Assembly (NCBI GenBank): GCA_008638415.1
Contig: VWVT01000004.1
Location: forward strand, 368,901-432,900
Direction of reading: 5' to 3'
Length of the DNA stretch: 64,000 nucleotides
Source: Nocardiopsis sinuspersici
GTDB taxonomy: Bacteria; Actinomycetota; Actinomycetes; Streptosporangiales; Streptosporangiaceae
Below are positions 60,401-64,000 of this stretch, piece after piece. Under the pieces are notes generated by a model. The model made no database searches and had not been told where the DNA came from. It saw nothing but the letters and a program-made list of their open reading frames with translations. A program made the translations under genes and the position numbers. How positions within the stretch are numbered: the first letter of the stretch is position 1; each line of letters starts with the position of its first letter.

Positions 60401-62215
60401 GTGACCACTCATCACCTCGCACACGCGGTCCCCTCCCGGCGCCGCCGCGGGCGCGGCCGGATGACCGCGTTCTCGGCCCTGGGGGTGGCAGCGGCCCTGC
60501 TGCTGGCCGCCTGCGGTGGCGCGGATGGCGGCGGCGGGGACCGCGGAGACGTCGACGCGGAGTTCAACGAGGGCGAGAGCTCGGTCGTCAACCCCTCCGA
60601 CCGGACCGGCGGCACCCTGCGCTACGCCATCTCCTCCGACTTCGACTCCCCCGACCCCGGCAACACCTACTACGCGTTCAGCTGGAACTTCAGCCGCTAC
60701 TACGCGCGCACCCTGCTCACCTACACCGGGGAGCCGGGGGAGGAGGGCACCGAGCTCCAACCCGACCTGGCCGAGGCCATGCCCGAGGCCAACGAGGACT
60801 TCACCGAGTGGACGGTACGCATCAAGCGGGGCCTCAGGTACGAGGACGGCTCGGAGATCACCGCGCGGGACATCGAGTACGCCGTCGCGCGCAGCAACTT
60901 CGGCGCACAGGCGCTGCCCAACGGTCCCAAGTACTTCCAGAACCTGCTGGCCGACAGCGAGGACTACGAGGGCCCCTACGCGAACGAGGACGACCCGCTG
61001 GCCGGGTTCGGCGGGATCGAGACCCCCGACGACCACACCCTGGTCTTCCACCTCAACAGGAGCTTCGCCGAGTTCCCCTACGTGCTCATCCAGCCGCAGA
61101 CCGCGCCGGTCCCGCCCGAGGCCGACCGCGGCGAGCGGTACCAGAGCCACGTCGTCTCCTCGGGGCCCTACAAGTTCGACGGAGACTACCGGCCCGGCGT
61201 GTCCCTGAACCTGGTGCGCAACGACCAGTGGGACCCCTCCACCGACCCCACCCGCGAGGCGCTGCCGGACCGGATCGAGGTGGAGCTTGGGGTCGACCAG
61301 AACGAGATCGACCAGCGCCTGGTCAACGGGGGCCTGGACGTCGACCTGGCCGGGACCGGGGTGGGCCCGGCGATGAAGGGCACCCTGATCACCGACGAGA
61401 ACGAGCGGAACAGCGTCGACAACCCGCAGAGCAGCACCCTGCGCTACGTCAACATCAACACCGTCCTGGAACCGCTGGACGACCTGGCCTGCCGCCAGGC
61501 GATCATGTACGCGGCCGACCGCGACGCCCTGCAACGGGCGTGGGGCGGTGACATCGGCGGCGACATCGCCACCCAGATCATGCCGGGCGCGCTGCCGGGC
61601 GCGGACCCGAGCATCAACCCCTACTCGTCGGAGGGCCACGAGGGCGACCTGGACACGGCCCGGCAGAAGCTGGAGGAGTGCGGTGAGCCCGACGGGTTCT
61701 CCACCTCGATCGGGGCCCGCTCCGACCGGCCCGCCGACGTGAGCACGGCCGAGGCCCTACAGCAGTCCCTGAAGCGGGTGGGGATCGATGTGCGGATCAA
61801 GCAGTACCCGTCGGACACCTACACCAACACCCAGGCCGGTTCACCGTCCTTCGTGCACGAGAACGACCTGGGACTGACCGTGTACGGGTGGGCGCCGGAC
61901 TGGCCCAGCGGCTACGGGTTCATGAGCAAGATCCTGGACGGCGACGCCATCCGGGAGGCGGGCAACGCCAACATCTCCGAGTTGGACGACGAGAGGATCA
62001 ACGCGTGGTTCGACGAGGTCGTCACGGTGGAGGACCCCGACGAGCGCGCCTCGATCTACACGCAGATCGACCAGCGGGCCATGGAACAGGCGGCGATCCT
62101 CCCGGTGGTGTTCGAGCGGACGGTGCTGTACCGGCCACCGAACCTGACCAACGCGTACTACCACGTGGGCTACTCGATGTACGACTACATGGCGCTGGGG
62201 GCCACCAGGGACTGA
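60401..62215 (+). CDS. Peptide ABC transporter substrate-binding lipoprotein
   Basis: A 604-residue family-5 extracellular solute-binding protein. A basic signal peptide ends at the lipobox LLAAC with Cys38, anchoring it outside. Mature-part landmarks are TLRYAISSDFDSPDPG at the start of the fold, WTVRIKRGLRYEDGSEITARD and the hinge region VNINTVLEPLDDLACRQAIM YAADR (read across two parts). Dipeptides or oligopeptides are the likely ligand. GTG 60401 has AGGAGG upstream. It sits between the two permease genes, an unusual order since binding proteins commonly lead the operon. Confidence 0.88.
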   Translation: MTTHHLAHAVPSRRRRGRGRMTAFSALGVAAALLLAACGGADGGGGDRGDVDAEFNEGESSVVNPSDRTGGTLRYAISSDFDSPDPGNTYYAFSWNFSRYYARTLLTYTGEPGEEGTELQPDLAEAMPEANEDFTEWTVRIKRGLRYEDGSEITARDIEYAVARSNFGAQALPNGPKYFQNLLADSEDYEGPYANEDDPLAGFGGIETPDDHTLVFHLNRSFAEFPYVLIQPQTAPVPPEADRGERYQSHVVSSGPYKFDGDYRPGVSLNLVRNDQWDPSTDPTREALPDRIEVELGVDQNEIDQRLVNGGLDVDLAGTGVGPAMKGTLITDENERNSVDNPQSSTLRYVNINTVLEPLDDLACRQAIMYAADRDALQRAWGGDIGGDIATQIMPGALPGADPSINPYSSEGHEGDLDTARQKLEECGEPDGFSTSIGARSDRPADVSTAEALQQSLKRVGIDVRIKQYPSDTYTNTQAGSPSFVHENDLGLTVYGWAPDWPSGYGFMSKILDGDAIREAGNANISELDDERINAWFDEVVTVEDPDERASIYTQIDQRAMEQAAILPVVFERTVLYRPPNLTNAYYHVGYSMYDYMALGATRD

Positions 62216-62379
62216 GGCGTGTGCGCGGACACGACCCGGACGCGCCGAGATCTAATGGTGATCATCTCACTACTGTGGGTTAGCTTGTTCTCGGGCGGCG
62301 CGGGGACCGTGCCCGGACCGCCCGGGCCCGTCGGTGCCGACGCGGCCGACCGTGTGCCCCACGACAGAAAGCACGCGCG

Positions 62380-63393
62380 TTGCTGACCTACATCCTGCGC
62401 CGCCTGGGCGCCGGGCTCCTGCTGCTGGCCGTGGTCACCATGGTCACCTTCGCCATCTTCTACGTGGTGCCCCGGTGGGCGGGGCGGACCACCGAGCAGT
62501 TGGCGACGATGTACGTGGGCCGTGCCCCCACGCCGGAGGCGATCCAGGCCACCATCGACCGGCTGGGGCTGGACCAGCCCGTCATCGTGCAGTTCGGGGA
62601 GTTCGTCCGGGGGATCTTCCTGGGAGCCGAGTACCGGTTCGGAAACGACACCATCGAGTGCGCGGCGCCGTGCTTTGGCTACTCCTTCCAGAACTACCAG
62701 GAGGTCTTCCCCGAGATCGTGGCCCGGCTGCCGGTGACGGCGTCGCTGGCCTTCGGCGCGGGGGTGATCTGGCTGGTGGGCGGAATCCTGGTCGGCGTGG
62801 TCTCGGCGGTGTGGAAGGGCAGCCTGTTCGACCGCCTGGCGATGGCGGTCGCCCTGGCGGGGGTGTCGCTGCCGATCTTCTTCACCGGACTGCTGGCCTT
62901 GGCCTTCCTCGTGCACGGCTGGGGGCTGTTCGGCATGCCGGGCTACGTCCCGCTGACCGAGGATCCGTTCCGGTGGGTGCAGGGGCTGCTCCTGCCGTGG
63001 CTGACCCTGGCGTTCCTGCACGCGGCCATGTACGCGCGCCAGACCCGTGCGGGCATGCTGGAGGTCCTGGGCGAGGACTACATCCGCACTGCCCGGGCCA
63101 AGGGGCTGGACGAGCGCAGGGTGGTGCTCAAGCACGCGCTGCGCCCCACGCTGACGCCGATCGTGACGATCTTCGGCCTGGACCTGGGACTGGTGCTGGG
63201 CGGCGCGGTGCTGACCGAGCAGGTGTTCTCGCTGAACGGGATCGGCCGGTACGCGGTGAGCGCGGTCACGCAGAGCGATCTGCCGGTGATCCTGGGCGTG
63301 ACGCTGTTCGGGGCGTTCTTCATCGTCGTCTGCAACCTGGCCGTGGACCTGACGTATCCGCTGATCGACCCGCGTGTGCGCCTCCACGGGTAG
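62380..63393 (+). CDS. Peptide/oligopeptide ABC permease, DppB/OppB type
   Basis: A 337-residue permease beginning MLTYILRRLGAGLLLLAVVT, the classic start of DppB/OppB proteins, with the EAA loop YIRTARAKGLDERRVVLKHA before the last helices and ending PLIDPRVRLHG. The start codon appears to be TTG at 62380, with only a weak site; no ATG or GTG fits the family start. A loop carries two cysteines (IECAAPCFGY), unusual in this family. The 164 bases before it contain a stretch richer in A and T (62250-62290) that could be an internal promoter. Confidence 0.87.
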   Translation: MLTYILRRLGAGLLLLAVVTMVTFAIFYVVPRWAGRTTEQLATMYVGRAPTPEAIQATIDRLGLDQPVIVQFGEFVRGIFLGAEYRFGNDTIECAAPCFGYSFQNYQEVFPEIVARLPVTASLAFGAGVIWLVGGILVGVVSAVWKGSLFDRLAMAVALAGVSLPIFFTGLLALAFLVHGWGLFGMPGYVPLTEDPFRWVQGLLLPWLTLAFLHAAMYARQTRAGMLEVLGEDYIRTARAKGLDERRVVLKHALRPTLTPIVTIFGLDLGLVLGGAVLTEQVFSLNGIGRYAVSAVTQSDLPVILGVTLFGAFFIVVCNLAVDLTYPLIDPRVRLHG

Positions 63394-63423
63394 CGGCCGG
63401 TCGGCCGTGGCCGAGGGAGTTCT

Positions 63424-64000
63424 ATGAGTGAGTCCGTGCCGTCGGCCGCCTCGCCCGTCGTCCGGGTGCAGGACCTGCGGGTGACGTTCCCGACCATGGA
63501 CGGTGACGTCCGGGCGGTGAACGGTTTGTCCTTCGAGGTGCCCGCCGGAGGCGCCCTCGGCATCGTGGGGGAGTCGGGCTCGGGCAAGAGCGTGACCTCG
63601 TTGGCGCTGATGGGCCTGCACCGGGGCAGCCGGGCGCGGATCAGCGGGGCGATCGAGGTCGTGGGCCAGGACGTGGTCAGGGCCTCGGACAGGAAGCTGC
63701 GGCGGATGCGCGGCAACGACATCGCGATGGTCTTCCAGGACCCCATGCAGTCGCTGCACCCGCAGTTCACCGTGGGCAACCAGTTGGTGGAGGCGTTGCG
63801 CGTGCACCGGCCCGAGGTGTCGCGCTCTGAGGCCCGAACCAGGGCGGTGGAGTCGTTGGACCGGGTGGGTATTCCTGATCCGGCGAAGCGGATCAATTCC
63901 TATCCGCATGAGTTCTCCGGTGGTATGCGCCAGCGTGTGGTCATCGCGATGGGGTTGATGTGTGATCCCAAGGTGTTGTTGGCCGATGAGCCGACGACGG
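63424..64000 (+). CDS. Peptide ABC transporter ATPase, DppD/OppD type (cut by window end)
   Basis: The first 192 codons of an ATPase of the Opp/Dpp family. Walker A is GESGSGKS (49-56), the Q-loop FQDPMQSLHP follows, the signature is FSGGMRQR and Walker B is VLLADEPTT at the edge. It powers the permeases encoded just upstream. ATG 63424 has GGGAG before it, 30 bases after the DppB-type stop. From about 63840 on, third-position bases turn more often to T or A (for example GTGTTGTTGGCC), unlike the rest of the operon; this may be ordinary local variation. Confidence 0.88.
   Translation, partial: MSESVPSAASPVVRVQDLRVTFPTMDGDVRAVNGLSFEVPAGGALGIVGESGSGKSVTSLALMGLHRGSRARISGAIEVVGQDVVRASDRKLRRMRGNDIAMVFQDPMQSLHPQFTVGNQLVEALRVHRPEVSRSEARTRAVESLDRVGIPDPAKRINSYPHEFSGGMRQRVVIAMGLMCDPKVLLADEPTT

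Noticed and set aside
1-64000. tRNA, rRNA and CRISPR arrays
   Set aside because: Read for on both strands without finding a cloverleaf-like tail, conserved rRNA sequence or regularly spaced repeats; a covariance search would be needed to exclude small RNAs.

Overview
The window is high-GC DNA with GTG and ATG starts, strong GGAGG ribosome sites, leaderless-looking promoters (a TANNNT box 6-7 bases before the start codon) and gene families typical of actinomycetes: FadR/GntR and TetR regulators, an N-terminally anchored L,D-transpeptidase, a P450 of the conservon kind, and paired Dsb/VKOR thiol enzymes. It most resembles a chromosomal segment of a filamentous actinomycete such as Nocardiopsis. 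The genus is inferred from gene content, not proven.

Layout. 1-7.7 kb: a partial gene end, an unrecognised gene, a 60-residue membrane protein, a metallophosphoesterase, a DoxX-type membrane protein with a palindromic operator, and two tandem GltS-like symporters. 7.9-15.2 kb: a Wadjet type I plasmid-defence operon, jetA-jetB-jetC, that ends in a hairpin where jetD (the nuclease subunit) would be expected. 15.3-18.1 kb: a two-component system divergent from a VanY-like D,D-carboxypeptidase, with two inverted repeats between them. 18.1-27.1 kb: an SDR enzyme, a histidine phosphatase, a methyltransferase, an Fe-S PD-(D/E)XK-like protein, a lipoprotein, a GNAT enzyme and unknowns. 27.3-29.2 kb: an RNA-repair pair, an Rnl2-like RNA ligase overlapping an HD-polynucleotide kinase. 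29.3-30.0 kb: a broken IS5-type transposase.

30.2-36.1 kb: a beta-glucoside locus of two GH3 enzymes, one membrane-anchored and with its domains in reversed order, divergent from a TetR gene across a 29-bp palindrome. 36.1-39.1 kb: a mosaic of remnants, including a 234-bp copy of the 3' end of the DUF2786 gene 6.6 kb away and an IS630-like fragment, around one intact SDR gene. 39.1-43.2 kb: an L,D-transpeptidase, two divergent small proteins sharing a C-terminal LCVQR(V/I) signature, and a DsbA-like plus VKOR operon. 43.3-49.0 kb: a DUF2786 protein, a P450 that lacks the ExxR spacing and has a duplicated tail motif, a potassium channel and a PAF-acetylhydrolase-like lipase. 49.1-53.2 kb: the lactate-oxidation genes lutABC divergent from a FadR-type regulator, with a textbook TGGT-NNN-ACCA operator. 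53.4-57.3 kb: pgi, then an ABC-F ATPase preceded by a promoter, a three-residue leader peptide and a nested hairpin, an apparent translational attenuator. 57.6-64.0 kb: a TnpB-related RuvC protein ending 16 bases before a peptide/oligopeptide ABC transporter operon that runs off the window.

The strongest points for follow-up are the JetD-less Wadjet operon, the RNA ligase/HD-Pnk repair pair, the structured ABC-F leader, and the TnpB-related gene fused to the head of the peptide-transport operon. I saw no tRNA, rRNA or CRISPR array, but I could not run a search for them.
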